Assembly (NCBI GenBank): GCA_016283095.1
Contig: JAEEMG010000077.1
Span: 1 to 64,000 of the forward strand
DNA: 64,000 nt
From: Paludibacteraceae bacterium
GTDB taxonomy: Bacteria > Bacteroidota > Bacteroidia > Bacteroidales > Paludibacteraceae
Direction of reading: 5' to 3'
Shown here piece by piece: positions 44,123 to 53,730 of this stretch (the stretch's first letter is position 1; each line of letters opens with the position of its first letter). A program made the position numbers and the translations under genes. The notes under the pieces are model-generated. The model did not search any database and was not told the origin of the DNA. It worked only from the letters and a program-made list of their open reading frames with translations.

Positions 44123-44262
44123 AATTATGCATTATGCATTTTATTACACACACGTCTGATTACACGCACGTCCGATTACACGCACGTCCGTGCGTCTCTA
44201 CGAGGGATGCCCCACAATTATGCATTACGAATTATGCATTACGAATTATGCATTATGCATTA
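44100..44262. repeat. Dispersed intergenic repeat block between dnaB and ung
   Basis: It holds ccccacaattatgcattatg runs at both ends and two or three copies of CACGCACGTCCG (44150-44192) ending GTGCGTCTCTACGAG. It fills the whole gap between dnaB and ung. Confidence 0.75.
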
Positions 44263-45810
44263 TTAAAACGGTGCTGGTTCAGAACCCATGAATGCAGGCA
44301 CAGACGTATCCACATTGACCGCATCATTGCCCTGCTCATAGCCGGGATTGATGTTGGATTGCACCTCCATATATTGATCCGTAGCGACGACGCCACCCGC
44401 ATCGTAGTTGCAGAATTTCGTCTGCGCACCCATGAATCGAAGGATCACGTCGCCCACCGAACCATTACGGTGCTTGGCGATGATGATCTCGGCAAGTCCC
44501 GCGGCTGGAGTGGTATTGTCGGACATGTACTCCAGTTTATAATACTCCGGACGGTGGATGAACAACACCATATCGGCATCCTGCTCAATGGCTCCAGACT
44601 CACGCAAGTCGGACAACTGAGGTCGCTTATCCTGTTTGTCACGGCTCTCCACACTACGGTTCAACTGTGACAATGCGATGATCGGCACCATCAACTCCTT
44701 CGCCAACTGCTTCAACGAACGTGAGATCGTGCTGACCTCCTGCTCACGGCTTCCATAAGCCATACCGCTGGCGTTCATCAGCTGCAAGTAGTCGATGACG
44801 ATGATCTTCACTCCCTTGTCTCGCACAAGACGTCTTGCCTTTGTGGCAAACTCAAACACTGAAAGGCTCGGAGTATCATCAAGATAGATCGGTTTCTGGG
44901 CAAGATAATCAAGGCCCTGGTTCATACGCTTCATCTCATCGATGGAAAGCTGTCCCTTCTTGATCTTCTCCGACGGGAGTTCAGTGACATTCACCAGCAT
45001 ACGAGTGGCAAGCTGGTCGTTGCTCATCTCAAGAGAGAACACGGCGACGGGAATGTCCTTGTCTGCGATGTTTCTTGCCATAGAAAGCACGAAAGCAGTC
45101 TTACCCATGGCAGGACGGGCAGCTATAATGATAAGGTCGGACTTCTGCCAACCGTTGGTCATATTGTCGAGGAGAGTGAAACCGCTTGGCACACCGCCGA
45201 CACCCTCTTTATTGTTGGCTGCGGCATCAAAGTTCGCCTTCACGGTAGGGAGCACATCACTGATAGGAGTGAAATCCTTTTCAATATTATGCTGGGAAAT
45301 ATCGTAGAGCATAGCCTCGGCGGCCTGGATCAATTTGTCGACATCCTCATCCTCGTTGAATGCGCGACGCTGGATCTCTGTGGAATACTTGATCAGTTCC
45401 CTTTCAAGAGCCTTGGCAGCAAGAATTTTGGAATGCTCGTAGACGTTGGCTACGGAGATCACATTCTGAGTGTACTCGATAAGGACAGGCATTCCACCGA
45501 TAGTGTCGAAAAGATCACGTTTTTTAAGTTCCTCCGACACAGTGAAAAGGTCGATCGACTGCTGTGTACTACCCAAGTAGGAGATAGTCTCGTAGACGAG
45601 AGCGTTCTTAGGCACATAGAAAGTCTCCTTCTTCAAGATCGTACAGATCTCAGAGAAGCAGCCAGGATTGGTCAAGATTGCGCCGATCACAGAGTTTTCG
45701 ATCTCCGGTGCCTGAGGAGGCACAACACCACCCATGTCCCTGACCTCGATAACGTCAGGAGCTACACCCTTCTTTGATTTCTTTGCTGATTTAGTTTCGC
45801 CGATAGCCAT
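44263..45810 (-). CDS. dnaB: Replicative DNA helicase DnaB
   Basis: The 515-aa protein has an N-terminal DnaB domain (PPQAPEIENSVIGAIL), a linker, and a RecA-like domain with Walker A ARPAMGKTAF (about 226-235), VAVFSLEMSNDQLATR, Walker B IIVIDYLQLM, SREQEVSTISRSLKQLAKEL and LSDLRESGAIEQDADMV (H3/H4 motifs). It ends IIAKHRNGSVGDVILRF plus about 50 residues. It is the hexameric fork helicase. No intein is present. Confidence 0.95.
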   Translation of the reverse strand: MAIGETKSAKKSKKGVAPDVIEVRDMGGVVPPQAPEIENSVIGAILTNPGCFSEICTILKKETFYVPKNALVYETISYLGSTQQSIDLFTVSEELKKRDLFDTIGGMPVLIEYTQNVISVANVYEHSKILAAKALERELIKYSTEIQRRAFNEDEDVDKLIQAAEAMLYDISQHNIEKDFTPISDVLPTVKANFDAAANNKEGVGGVPSGFTLLDNMTNGWQKSDLIIIAARPAMGKTAFVLSMARNIADKDIPVAVFSLEMSNDQLATRMLVNVTELPSEKIKKGQLSIDEMKRMNQGLDYLAQKPIYLDDTPSLSVFEFATKARRLVRDKGVKIIVIDYLQLMNASGMAYGSREQEVSTISRSLKQLAKELMVPIIALSQLNRSVESRDKQDKRPQLSDLRESGAIEQDADMVLFIHRPEYYKLEYMSDNTTPAAGLAEIIIAKHRNGSVGDVILRFMGAQTKFCNYDAGGVVATDQYMEVQSNINPGYEQGNDAVNVDTSVPAFMGSEPAPF

Positions 45811-45841
45811 TGTTAATAGTTCTCTTTTTTATTTCCGACTG

Positions 45842-45849
45842 CAAAGATA
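45842..45849 (-). promoter_or_regulatory. Promoter -7 element for dnaB
   Basis: TATCTTTG followed by CA on the minus strand, 31 bases before the ATG. The upstream TTTT-G at 45863 is closer than the normal spacing. Confidence 0.45.
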
Positions 45850-45929
45850 GACAATCTGAAGGCAAAAGCCACAGAAAGAAAACAAATGTTATTAGTAGTT
45901 TTTTCACAAGGTATGAACAATGGATGTAA

Positions 45930-46020
45930 AGACGTCGCATCGCGGCGTCTTTAGATGGACGTATCACCAATGACTGGCACATCCCCACAATTATGCATTA
46001 TGAATTATGAATTATGAATT
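45930..46020. repeat. Dispersed repeats between dnaB and the TA-like pair
   Basis: 45930-45954 is a hairpin with AAAGACGTCGC and GCGGCGTCTTT arms. 45981-46020 is a ccccacaattatgcattatgaat run with the same unit as at 47.3 and 49.05 kb. Confidence 0.75.
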
Positions 46021-46029
46021 GAAACACCC

Positions 46030-46329
46030 CTATTCGTCGAGAATCAAACATATTCCTAATGCGTTTTCCAGTTTTGTAAGAGTCTCAAGAGACATATTCT
46101 CCTTACCCTTAAGAATCTTAGAGACATACTGCTGCGAACAATTCATGCGTTCAGCCAAAGCATTCTGAGTCAATCCCAACTGCTTCATCTGCAACAGAAT
46201 CTTCACAGCAAGCCTTTGGGAATGACGTAGCCATGACCAATTGTCACGTCTCCACTCCGCTTCTTCTCTCCATGTTGAAGGCGTTTCACTCTGATGAGTT
46301 TCAAGGAAATCCAATGTCTTCTGTTTCAT
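46030..46329 (-). CDS. XRE-family helix-turn-helix protein, antitoxin-like
   Basis: In this 99-aa protein residues about 37-95 form an HTH_3/XRE domain: LAVKILLQMKQLGLTQNALAERMNCSQQYVSKILKGKENMSLETLTKLENALGI. It begins 17 bases after the stop of the 183-aa gene on the same strand. Toxin-first order with an XRE partner is typical of HigBA-like modules, so it is probably the antitoxin and repressor of the pair. Confidence 0.8.
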   Translation of the reverse strand: MKQKTLDFLETHQSETPSTWREEAEWRRDNWSWLRHSQRLAVKILLQMKQLGLTQNALAERMNCSQQYVSKILKGKENMSLETLTKLENALGICLILDE

Positions 46330-46346
46330 AAGGGAACTCCTTTCAT

Positions 46347-46898
46347 TTATTTAATCTCTGATAAATAATCAATAAAACCATCGGCATCTGCAACACCTCC
46401 TTCAACAAGAAATCTCCTAACCGACTCCATTTTATTGAGTTCTGCCAAAGTATGTTCACGTTCCTGCATTGTGCGTGTCAATTTTATTGCACCACCAGTA
46501 ATAATGTAACACCCAGGCTCCAATTTAATTGCATATATTCGAAGCCATGATGCATGTTGAGGACGATTCATAATTTTAGCTTTCTCCTTACTTAACAACA
46601 TTTCACTTGTTCGACTGTTTTCCAACGGACGGAAAATCTGATCAAGGTCTGCATCTGGTGAAATATCAAGGATCAAGCACTGCATTCTATAGTTATCGTC
46701 AAGCGTATCATAGATGGCTTGATTAATGTCTGTAACCTTAAAATATGACATAAGGTCCGATATGTTCGCAAGGAAAAAATCAACCAACCATTCCGGATCA
46801 CTCCATTGATCAAAAAGAGTGTGAAGAACATTGTCCTTAGCGTTATCATAACGAACAGCCCAAAGGGTCTCATTGTCAAGAATCTTATCAAATTTCAT
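46347..46898 (-). CDS. Putative toxin-like protein upstream of the XRE antitoxin
   Basis: This 183-aa protein is of no firmly recognised family. The first 95 residues look helical. The stretch ASWLRIYAIKLEPGCYIITGGAIKLTRTMQEREHT resembles the strand-rich core seen in RelE/HigB-like toxins (a short strand pair followed by a charged helix), but this is an inference. It is the first gene of a two-gene operon with the XRE gene, and its promoter region also has a -7 element. Confidence 0.65.
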   Translation of the reverse strand: MKFDKILDNETLWAVRYDNAKDNVLHTLFDQWSDPEWLVDFFLANISDLMSYFKVTDINQAIYDTLDDNYRMQCLILDISPDADLDQIFRPLENSRTSEMLLSKEKAKIMNRPQHASWLRIYAIKLEPGCYIITGGAIKLTRTMQEREHTLAELNKMESVRRFLVEGGVADADGFIDYLSEIK

Positions 46899-46928
46899 AG
46901 TACTATCACTAAACCGTTAAACATAATG

Positions 46929-46959
46929 CAAATTTAATAACATCATTTCAAAAATACAA
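46929..46959 (-). promoter_or_regulatory. Promoter of the toxin/XRE-like operon
   Basis: On the minus strand, -7 TAAATTTG at 46929-46936, and TTG at 46957-46959 with a 20-base spacer, 31 bases upstream of the ATG. Confidence 0.45.
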
Positions 46960-47133
46960 CTACCAGTTGTAAAAAAACACCAAAACATAAAATAGAACAC
47001 ATCCGACCCTATGTTAACGTGAGTTCGACGGATTGTAATCCGCGAATTCGCAATAACAAACAATCATAAAAAGAAATGCTTTTTCAACCTTATGATTGAT
47101 TTCTTACCTCTTTTCTTCTCTGTTTACTTTGTG

Positions 47134-47226
47134 TCTCTGTGGTTTTATTGAATTCTGTGTGCTCGCCTACGGCTCGCACTTTAGCAGGGGGGAGGAAGGG
47201 CGTTCCGCCCTTTGGAATCCTCATTT
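47134..47226 (+). repeat. Double-hairpin dispersed repeat, copy 2
   Basis: Same sense as 30608-30691. It contains GTGCTCGCC-tac-GGCTCGCAC and a perfect AAGGGCG-ttc-CGCCCTT hairpin, then aatcctca. Confidence 0.75.
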
Positions 47227-47289
47227 TCTCCTACTATGATATTTTCTATTTCATCGAATTGACGTTATATTGTGTCACACCTCCAATGT

Positions 47290-47400
47290 TGGCACGTCCC
47301 CACAATTATGCATTATGAATTATGAATTGTGAATTGTGAATTAATCATGACACGCGCATCGGATGGATATCCCCACACAATTACGCCGTCAGGCGTTTAA
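47290..47400. repeat. Dispersed intergenic repeat block
   Basis: It starts with ccccacaattatgcattatg, continues with repeated gaattgtgaattaa, then tgacacgcgcatcgg and a second ccccacacaattacg. It belongs to the families seen around ung and mutS2. Confidence 0.7.
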
Positions 47401-47486
47401 TATTGGTAGCAAATATTAAGATGGATTTCCCCTCTTTACCCCTTTAGTGGTTATAGTTTATTGATGCGTGCAATTCAATCCCCCAA

Positions 47487-47594
47487 AGATAATGTTAACA
47501 GAAAACGCACCTATATAACAACTCTGTTGTTGGTGCTGGAAAATATGTCATAAATGACATTGAAAACAGCCTAACGAAGAAAACAAAACGAAAG
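47487..47594 (+). repeat. Structured 105-bp dispersed repeat, copy 2
   Basis: It is the reverse complement of 29308-29412. In this copy the first hairpin is GCACC, a short bulge, AACAAC-TCT-GTTGTT, then GGTGC. The second is ATGTCA-TAAA-TGACAT. Both hairpins point in the sense of the membrane-protein genes that follow. Confidence 0.85.
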
Positions 47595-47761
47595 AAATAG
47601 AGTTTTGATACACCCTTTCCTACAAAATGGATTCCCCAAATAAACAACCGTTCTCATAAATTAAGTTAAATCAGCAAGGCATTTGTAAAATGAGACAGGA
47701 AGAGAAAAGAAAAAACTTATACTTTTGCGATATACGGTATGTAGAAAACCTAATAAAAAAG

Positions 47762-48061
47762 ATGAGTAAAGGAATAATTTTACACTATAGTTGCTTCATA
47801 TTGGCAGCGATCCCACTATTGGGATTATTTTTAGCCATTTCAACTGATTTTGATGACCTTCTTCGTTTATGTATAGCCCCGGTTACGTACATATGTAATT
47901 ATGGTCGTAGTTCATTAGGAGACGGTGGGTTAGGGATTTTTATTGAAATGTTTATAACAATTCCCTTGGAAATAATACTATGTATTTATTGTCTTTTCTA
48001 TTGTCTTGTTGTCATTATCGAAAAAACGATAATAAAAATCAAGAGATTCATAAAAAAATAA
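47762..48061 (+). CDS. Small membrane protein, paralogue of the next gene
   Basis: The predicted 99-aa protein starts at MSKGIILHY; an in-frame ATG at 47690 would add 24 polar residues. It has two membrane segments (CFILAAIPLLGLFLAI and FITIPLEIILCIYCLFYCLVVII) joined by a loop with DFDDLLRLCIAPVTYI. The next gene shares the ILAAIP, D-L--C--P--Y and ITIP-EI-LCIYCL pattern, so they arose by tandem duplication. The function is unknown. Confidence 0.6.
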   Translation: MSKGIILHYSCFILAAIPLLGLFLAISTDFDDLLRLCIAPVTYICNYGRSSLGDGGLGIFIEMFITIPLEIILCIYCLFYCLVVIIEKTIIKIKRFIKK

Positions 48062-48065
48062 AATT

Positions 48066-48704
48066 ATGAGTATGAGCATTAAAGATTTTTTTGACCGTTG
48101 TTGCCTAATATTGGCCGCCATACCAATATTGGGATTTCTATTATACTATTTTTTCGATTATGACGAGCTGGCAAGTTTTTGTTTAGTTCCAAGAAGCTAT
48201 TTAGCACACTATTATGGAGATGGAGCGTTAGAATTTTTGATAACCATTCCTATAGAAATATGTTTATGTATTTATTGTTTGATAGCATTCCGACATAAAA
48301 TATTTGATGTCGAATTCTATAAAAGGAATAAAAAATGGTTTTTCGGAGCATTATTAGCATTTGCTATAATATTAATATTCAAAAATATAGTCGCATATCC
48401 TTCATCAAAAAAAACTACATTTATATATGACACAGAAAACACCCGTGTACAAATAAAAGAATTTAGCGACAAATCAATATTGACAGACACGACTACAGGT
48501 AGTCCAAAATCTTCTGTAAAATACATTCTATCAGGAGACACAATATTCGTTGCTGGAGCTGCAGAAATTGTAGAGGTAGGATGTCCAGAAACTAAATATT
48601 GCTATTATTTATTAGATTCTCTTGTTATAGAGGGGGATTACGTCAAATCACTTTCTCTAAATTGTTATGTTGAATATATAAGTGTTAAGTTGGATAAAAA
48701 ATGA
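48066..48704 (+). CDS. Membrane protein with extracytoplasmic domain, tandem paralogue
   Basis: This 212-aa protein has an N-terminal part (about 1-80) that repeats the preceding protein: LILAAIPILGFLLYYFF, then ITIPIEICLCIYCLIAF. A third membrane segment (WFFGALLAFAIILIFKNIVA) leads to a C-terminal domain of about 100 residues with strands (FIYDTENTRVQIKEF, YILSGDTIFVAGAAEIVEVG). I do not recognise the family. It starts 4 bases after the previous gene, so the pair is an operon. Codon use is AT-rich. Confidence 0.65.
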   Translation: MSMSIKDFFDRCCLILAAIPILGFLLYYFFDYDELASFCLVPRSYLAHYYGDGALEFLITIPIEICLCIYCLIAFRHKIFDVEFYKRNKKWFFGALLAFAIILIFKNIVAYPSSKKTTFIYDTENTRVQIKEFSDKSILTDTTTGSPKSSVKYILSGDTIFVAGAAEIVEVGCPETKYCYYLLDSLVIEGDYVKSLSLNCYVEYISVKLDKK

Positions 48705-49076
48705 TCCGAATTTCACCCTCAACAACATCATTCCAGTTCCACCTAAATCGGCGTATTAATCCGTAGTATCGGGTTCACACCCGACCCCATGTTGTGTCAC
48801 ACCGTTGGTGCTGGTATGTTCCCCCTCAATTATGCATTATGAATTACGAATTACGAATTAATCATGACACGCACGTCCATGCGTCTCTACGAGAGGGCAT
48901 AATCACCAGATGTGTTGGCACGTACCCACAATTATGCATTATGCATTACGCATTATGAATTATGAATTAATCATGACACGCACGTCCGTGCGTCTCTACG
49001 TGAGGCAGGATCATTACAGATGTGTGGATATCCCCACAATTATGCATTATGAATTACGAATTATGAATTATAAAAT
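48705..49076. repeat. Dispersed intergenic repeat block downstream of mutS2
   Basis: The 372-base gap is almost all repeats: three units of ...attatgcattatgaattacg (48829, 48930 and 49038 onward) and two of tgacacgcacgtcc-tgcgtctctacg (about 48864-48893 and 48972-49001). The unit order at 48.83-48.90 and 48.93-49.01 kb is the same, so the block itself looks duplicated. No gene is visible. Confidence 0.8.
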
Positions 49077-51509
49077 TCACCCAACTTCCACCACCGTGAT
49101 TCCTGCGCCACCGAAATCGACATGTTCATCTCGGAAACTCTTCACCTGTGGCACCGTCTTCAGATACTCACGTATCACCTGGCGGAGCACTCCTGTGCCT
49201 GTACCGTGCAGTATTCGCACTGTACCGGCATCCAGCATGATGGCATCCTCAATATAGTAGCTGACGGCTTGGATCGCCTCGTCGGCACGCATTCCACGCA
49301 CATCGATCTGCTGTTTGAAATTTCTGGAACGTTCGTGGACAATGTCTGAATTGTTGGATGATACGATATTGAAACTGAATTTCTGTGTTTTCTGAGAGGC
49401 CTCCTGCGTCAACTGCAGATCCTTCAGTTTGACGGTAGTGCGGAGATTACCAAGTGCGACATCGACGCTGTTGCCCTTGATTTCCAACACCTTACCCTTC
49501 GCTCCACTGCTCTTTATCTTCACAGTGTCACCCACAGAGATCGGTTTCTCCTGCTTCTGTTGGGCTGGTGCCCCACTCTTCTGCTGGCTCTTGGCGTTGA
49601 GTTTCTCCACCTTCTTGGCGAAAGCGTCATTCTCGTCGCCGAACACCACCTCACTCTTATATTTGGTAAGATCCTCACGTGCCTGACGTGTGGCTTCCTT
49701 CTCTGCCTTAGCCTCCTTGATCAGTTTGATTGTACGCTCAATCTTAGCATTCGCACCGTCGAGCAACTCCTTCGACTTGGCTTTTGCGTCGCTGAGGATT
49801 CTCTTTCGCTCCGCATTGATATTGTTGACGTCGACGGTGAGTTTCTCCTCTAGTTCCTCAATATGCTTCTCCTTCTGGCGTATATTCTGACGTTTGTTTT
49901 CCCAATAGCGTTTGTCACGCACGATATCCTGGAGATACTTCTCCATATTCACATAGTCATTGCCGACGATCTCTGTGGCACGCGCGATCACGCTCTCTGG
50001 CAAACCGATTTTTCTTGCGATCTCAAGGGCGAACGAACTTCCCGGATTTCCTATCTCAAGACGGAATAGCGGACGCATCTCGTGGCGGTCGTAGAGCATC
50101 GCACCGTTGACAATACCATCTGTATCTGTGGCAAACTGCTTAAGATTGGTGAAATGGGTAGTGATGACACCAAACGATTTCTGACGGTTGAAATGGTCGA
50201 GCAACGCTTCCGCGATAGCACCTCCGATTCGTGGCTCCGTGCCGCCTCCAAACTCATCTATGAGCAGAATCGTCTTTCCATTACATTTTTTCGCAAACTC
50301 CTTCATGTAAGATAGATGCGAACTGTAGGTACTCAAATCGTTCTCAATGCTCTGCTCATCACCGATGTTGATCAGGATATCGTTGAAGATTCCCACCTCA
50401 CTGTCAGCATGCATCGGCACAAGCATTCCGCATTGAGCCATATACTGGATCAATCCGACGCTCTTCAAGCAGACGCTCTTGCCTCCCGCGTTAGGTCCGG
50501 AAATAAGCAATATTCGGTTATTCTTGTCAAGACGGATGTCGAGCGGAACAATCTCCTTGCCCGACGCCTGATGCGATAGGAAAAGTAACGGGTGGATGGC
50601 ATCACGCCAGTCTATCACCTGCTCGTTACGCAATTTTGGCATCACACTGTTTGTCTTCAACGCAAACTGTGCTTTTGCTCTTGTGAAATCCACAACAGAC
50701 AGATAATCAACTGAAAACAGCAGCTCATCCGTACGTGGACGCAATATCTCAGTGGTGAACTCTGTGAGGATTCTCACGATCTCACGCTGCTCCTCAGCCT
50801 CCAGTTCACGCAATTTATTGTTAGCCTCAACAATCACCTCCGGTTCGATGAACACCGTCTTACCAGTGGCAGACTCGTCGTGGACAATACCACGCAGTTT
50901 CTTCTTGAAAAACGGAGAGATAGGAATCACCAGACGGCCGTCACGCACAGCTGGTGACGTACCCTTCTCAACAATTCCGTCTTCCACAGCCTTACGGAGG
51001 ATCGACGACATATTTCTAGAGATGCTTCCCTCTGTGGCTGATTTCTCACGACGTATCTCACCGAGTTTTGAGGACGCGGTGTCTTTTATCTGACCGTATT
51101 TATCAAGGATTCTTGAGATGGCACGCAGAATATCGGGAAATGTAAAGACATCTCTCGACAACTCCTGCAGATAATAGTAAGTGCCCTCCTCTTTGCTGGA
51201 AAAAAAACTGACGATGCTGCCGATGGCTTCGACAACACGACACAAGTCGAACAGTTCAGCCGGCTCTATATAGGTGCCGACCACTTTGATTCTTTGGATA
51301 GCCTCCCTGACATCATAGAAACCGTCGGTAGGGAAATCCTCTTCCTGAAGGATGCGGACAAACTCGTTGGTACGGTTTGCCTCCTCCAAAATAGTATCAA
51401 AATTGGTAAGGAACGACATCTGGTCGCACTTCTCCTTACCCAAATCAGACAAGCATTCCGACTTCACCAAGTCGCGAATCTTGCCGAATGAAAGTTTTGC
51501 TTCTGTCAT
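49077..51509 (-). CDS. mutS2: Endonuclease MutS2
   Basis: This 810-aa protein has core and clamp helices, then the MutS-type ATPase with Walker [16 protein letters not shown], Walker [15 protein letters not shown] and [12 protein letters not shown] coiled coil (about 515-640), a KOW-like linker ([19 protein letters not shown]), and the C-terminal Smr nuclease domain with [12 protein letters not shown] and [10 protein letters not shown] follow. MutS2 acts against recombination and in ribosome-collision rescue rather than mismatch repair. Its ATG overlaps the folE stop by 4 bases. Confidence 0.94.
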   Translation of the reverse strand: MTEAKLSFGKIRDLVKSECLSDLGKEKCDQMSFLTNFDTILEEANRTNEFVRILQEEDFPTDGFYDVREAIQRIKVVGTYIEPAELFDLCRVVEAIGSIVSFFSSKEEGTYYYLQELSRDVFTFPDILRAISRILDKYGQIKDTASSKLGEIRREKSATEGSISRNMSSILRKAVEDGIVEKGTSPAVRDGRLVIPISPFFKKKLRGIVHDESATGKTVFIEPEVIVEANNKLRELEAEEQREIVRILTEFTTEILRPRTDELLFSVDYLSVVDFTRAKAQFALKTNSVMPKLRNEQVIDWRDAIHPLLFLSHQASGKEIVPLDIRLDKNNRILLISGPNAGGKSVCLKSVGLIQYMAQCGMLVPMHADSEVGIFNDILINIGDEQSIENDLSTYSSHLSYMKEFAKKCNGKTILLIDEFGGGTEPRIGGAIAEALLDHFNRQKSFGVITTHFTNLKQFATDTDGIVNGAMLYDRHEMRPLFRLEIGNPGSSFALEIARKIGLPESVIARATEIVGNDYVNMEKYLQDIVRDKRYWENKRQNIRQKEKHIEELEEKLTVDVNNINAERKRILSDAKAKSKELLDGANAKIERTIKLIKEAKAEKEATRQAREDLTKYKSEVVFGDENDAFAKKVEKLNAKSQQKSGAPAQQKQEKPISVGDTVKIKSSGAKGKVLEIKGNSVDVALGNLRTTVKLKDLQLTQEASQKTQKFSFNIVSSNNSDIVHERSRNFKQQIDVRGMRADEAIQAVSYYIEDAIMLDAGTVRILHGTGTGVLRQVIREYLKTVPQVKSFRDEHVDFGGAGITVVEVG

Positions 51510-52120
51510 CTGTTGACGGTGATCAAGCTGATAAACTCCTCTCTTGTCTTAGCTGTCTCGAAAGCGCCTGTGAAATCAGACGTTGTAGTGACAGAGTGCA
51601 TCTTCTGCACACCTCGCATCTGCATACACATGTGCTGAGCCTCAATCACAACCATCACGCCAAGAGGCTGCAACGTCTCCTGAATACAATCCTTGATCTG
51701 AGTTGTGAGACGCTCCTGAATCTGAAGTCGACGCGATAGGATCTCCACCACACGCGCGATCTTGCTCAATCCTGTTATCTTGCCATTCGGAATGTAGGCG
51801 ACGTGAGCCTTGCCGAAGAATGGAAGCATGTGGTGCTCACAAAGAGAATAGAAATCGATGTCTCTCACAATCACCATCTGACTGTAATCCTCCTCAAACA
51901 TCGCACTCTTCAAGACATCACACGGATCGATCTTGTAACCGTAAGTCATAAACTGCATTGCCTTAGCCACTCTCTCTGGCGTCTTCAGCAATCCCTCACG
52001 GTCGGCATCCTCACCTAAAAGCTCAAGCTCCTGTCTTACAAGAGGAGCCAGTTGAGCTGTAAGTTTCTTATCGGGATACTTAGCGATATCCCATGGTTTT
52101 ATTTCTAAATCTTCGTTCAT
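51506..52120 (-). CDS. folE: GTP cyclohydrolase I
   Basis: This 204-aa type I enzyme has the zinc-site [47 protein letters not shown] and the third ligand in [11 protein letters not shown]. It makes 7,8-dihydroneopterin triphosphate from GTP for folate or queuosine synthesis. Start and stop touch both neighbours (4-base overlap with mutS2, adjacent to the upstream gene stop), so it belongs to the SPOR-hypothetical-folE-mutS2 operon. Confidence 0.95.
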   Translation of the reverse strand: MNEDLEIKPWDIAKYPDKKLTAQLAPLVRQELELLGEDADREGLLKTPERVAKAMQFMTYGYKIDPCDVLKSAMFEEDYSQMVIVRDIDFYSLCEHHMLPFFGKAHVAYIPNGKITGLSKIARVVEILSRRLQIQERLTTQIKDCIQETLQPLGVMVVIEAQHMCMQMRGVQKMHSVTTTSDFTGAFETAKTREEFISLITVNR

Positions 52121-53062
52121 TTACTTCTTTGCCTGAAAACTCTTTGCGGCAGCCTGGAACTTCTGCAAATACATATCGATTTCCTGGTTTGCCTTAGATG
52201 TGAAACAGTAATACTTGCCTGATGTGAACACCACCATAGCGTATGATTTCGACTTCACAGCTCCGTTCTCTGTCTCTGTGATGAAATACTCGTAACCTGG
52301 CAATCCATTGACCTCAACAGCATTCTGAGATGTGATAGTCTCATGGTCTGAAACCAATGCCTTCACCACCTCAGTGGCAAACATCTTCTGCTCTTTAGGT
52401 TTAACAGCGTCCTCGTTCATCAACACCTTGAAATAAACCAAACGACCTGTAGCCTGCTCTTTTGCGAAATCGCCAGACTCACAGAATGCCACAAGAGTAG
52501 AACCCTCTGGCTGAGCGCGGAATCCCTGGTTAGCGATGCTGTAAAGTGAATTTTCAAAAATCGGATTGTCTGCCATTTCAGCAGGATCAACATACACTAC
52601 CGACAAAAGAGCCTCCTTTGTCTTCTCGATCTCAGCCAAATCGTCCACTGGCGACGATGCTGTGATCATCACCGATCCGTTATCCTCTGGCACAACAAGA
52701 GTTGTGAAGAGACGGCCGTTCTCTGTCTTGCTCACCAAATAGTGCTCAGTGTCGTTGATGTAGACAGACTCATTTGTCTGGTAACCAGCCACGAAATTCT
52801 GGAAAGTCACCTTCAACAGTTCATTCTCGCTAGACGCGTCAAGAATCATATTTAGGTGAGAGATAGAAATACCTGATTTCTTCTCTGGATTTCTGAATGC
52901 AGTTCCATTATCTGTCAGTTCGTATCCTGCTGGTGGAACGATAGCATACGAATAGTTGTCAAACTTCTTGTGCTCAGCAGTACGCTCGTTGCTTTTTTCA
53001 ATCTTTGCCGATGCAGAAAACAATGTTGCAACAGCAGCTGCAAGTGTAATAAATTTCTTCAT
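52121..53062 (-). CDS. Secreted protein, uncharacterised
   Basis: This 313-aa protein has a signal peptide (MKKFITLAAAVATLFSASA). The mature part reads as an alpha/beta protein with two similar halves: SYAIVPPAGYELTDNGTAFRNP near residue 38 and SLYSIANQGFRAQPEGSTLVAF near 172. I do not recognise the family. It lies in an operon between the SPOR gene (14-base gap) and folE (0-base gap). Confidence 0.7.
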   Translation of the reverse strand: MKKFITLAAAVATLFSASAKIEKSNERTAEHKKFDNYSYAIVPPAGYELTDNGTAFRNPEKKSGISISHLNMILDASSENELLKVTFQNFVAGYQTNESVYINDTEHYLVSKTENGRLFTTLVVPEDNGSVMITASSPVDDLAEIEKTKEALLSVVYVDPAEMADNPIFENSLYSIANQGFRAQPEGSTLVAFCESGDFAKEQATGRLVYFKVLMNEDAVKPKEQKMFATEVVKALVSDHETITSQNAVEVNGLPGYEYFITETENGAVKSKSYAMVVFTSGKYYCFTSKANQEIDMYLQKFQAAAKSFQAKK

Positions 53063-53076
53063 TTTTTACGCCCTTT

Positions 53077-53628
53077 TTATTTTTTATCCTTTTTCACTTC
53101 AGTTTTGGTTGTAGTTGCAGGAGCCGAGGCGGAAGGATCAGCTTCCAAAGAGATGTCTCTCACCTCATCATCCTTGACGATCAGGATCTCCGAGCTCAAC
53201 TCAGGGAAATCCTCACGCAATTTCTTTGCCATCACAAGAGCGTCGGCGTGAGTGCGGTAGTCACCCACACGGAGTTTCCAGAATGGAGATGAGAAACTGA
53301 TATAAGTTGTAAGATCCTCGTATTTCTCTTTTAGTTTCTTCTCTCTTGCGTAAGCCTCATCCTTTGACTTCTTCTGATTGTTGTCCATGTACACCTGGAT
53401 TCTGTAGCCAGAGAAAGTGATGTATTTTTTTGAGTCACCCTCCTTGATCTTTCTGTTTACCAAAAGGTTGACTTTCGGGTTCTGCTGTATTTTCACAGTG
53501 CCATAACCTGGCTTAGTCTTAGCCAAGTCTTTGAAAATATCCTCACGTTTTCCTTTCTGCGACTGTGCCGACACAGCAAAAAACAGCATAGTCAACAATA
53601 TAGTCAAAACAAATTTTATTCTGCTCAT
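53077..53628 (-). CDS. SPOR-domain secreted protein
   Basis: This 183-aa protein has a signal peptide (cleavage after FFAVSA). The SPOR domain covers about 70-155: FSGYRIQVYMDNNQKKSKDEAYAREKKLKEKY, then WKLRVGDYRTHADALVMAKKLREDFPE. SPOR domains bind glycan strands stripped of peptide stems, often at division sites. The tail is rich in Ala, Thr and Lys. It is the first gene of the operon running to mutS2, and in many Bacteroidales this gene lies next to folE. Confidence 0.85.
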   Translation of the reverse strand: MSRIKFVLTILLTMLFFAVSAQSQKGKREDIFKDLAKTKPGYGTVKIQQNPKVNLLVNRKIKEGDSKKYITFSGYRIQVYMDNNQKKSKDEAYAREKKLKEKYEDLTTYISFSSPFWKLRVGDYRTHADALVMAKKLREDFPELSSEILIVKDDEVRDISLEADPSASAPATTTKTEVKKDKK

Positions 53629-53652
53629 AATCTACAAGTTCAATATACGGTG

Positions 53653-53660
53653 CAAAGTTA
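53653..53660 (-). promoter_or_regulatory. Promoter -7 element for the SPOR-folE-mutS2 operon
   Basis: TAACTTTG followed by CA on the minus strand, 24 bases before the ATG. The -33 is not clear. Confidence 0.45.
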
Positions 53661-53730
53661 TAAAAAATATTGTATTTCAGCACTATTTTGCACAAACCAT
53701 CTTTTGAATGGATGATGCCCGAATAAAACA

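Larger units (their letters stand above)
46899..47761. other. Long intergenic region with three kinds of dispersed repeats
   Basis: About 860 bases contain the double-hairpin repeat (47134-47226), cacaattatgcattatgaat and tgacacgcgcat repeats (about 47290-47400), and the structured 105-bp repeat (47487-47594). Part of the end may be coding if the membrane gene starts at 47690. Confidence 0.75.

Noticed and set aside
44011-44670. Plus-strand open frame of 219 codons
   Set aside because: It runs through the repeat block and antisense to ung and dnaB, with low-complexity repeats in the product.
44263-45810. Intein or insertion in dnaB
   Set aside because: The protein is of normal length and all motifs are contiguous.
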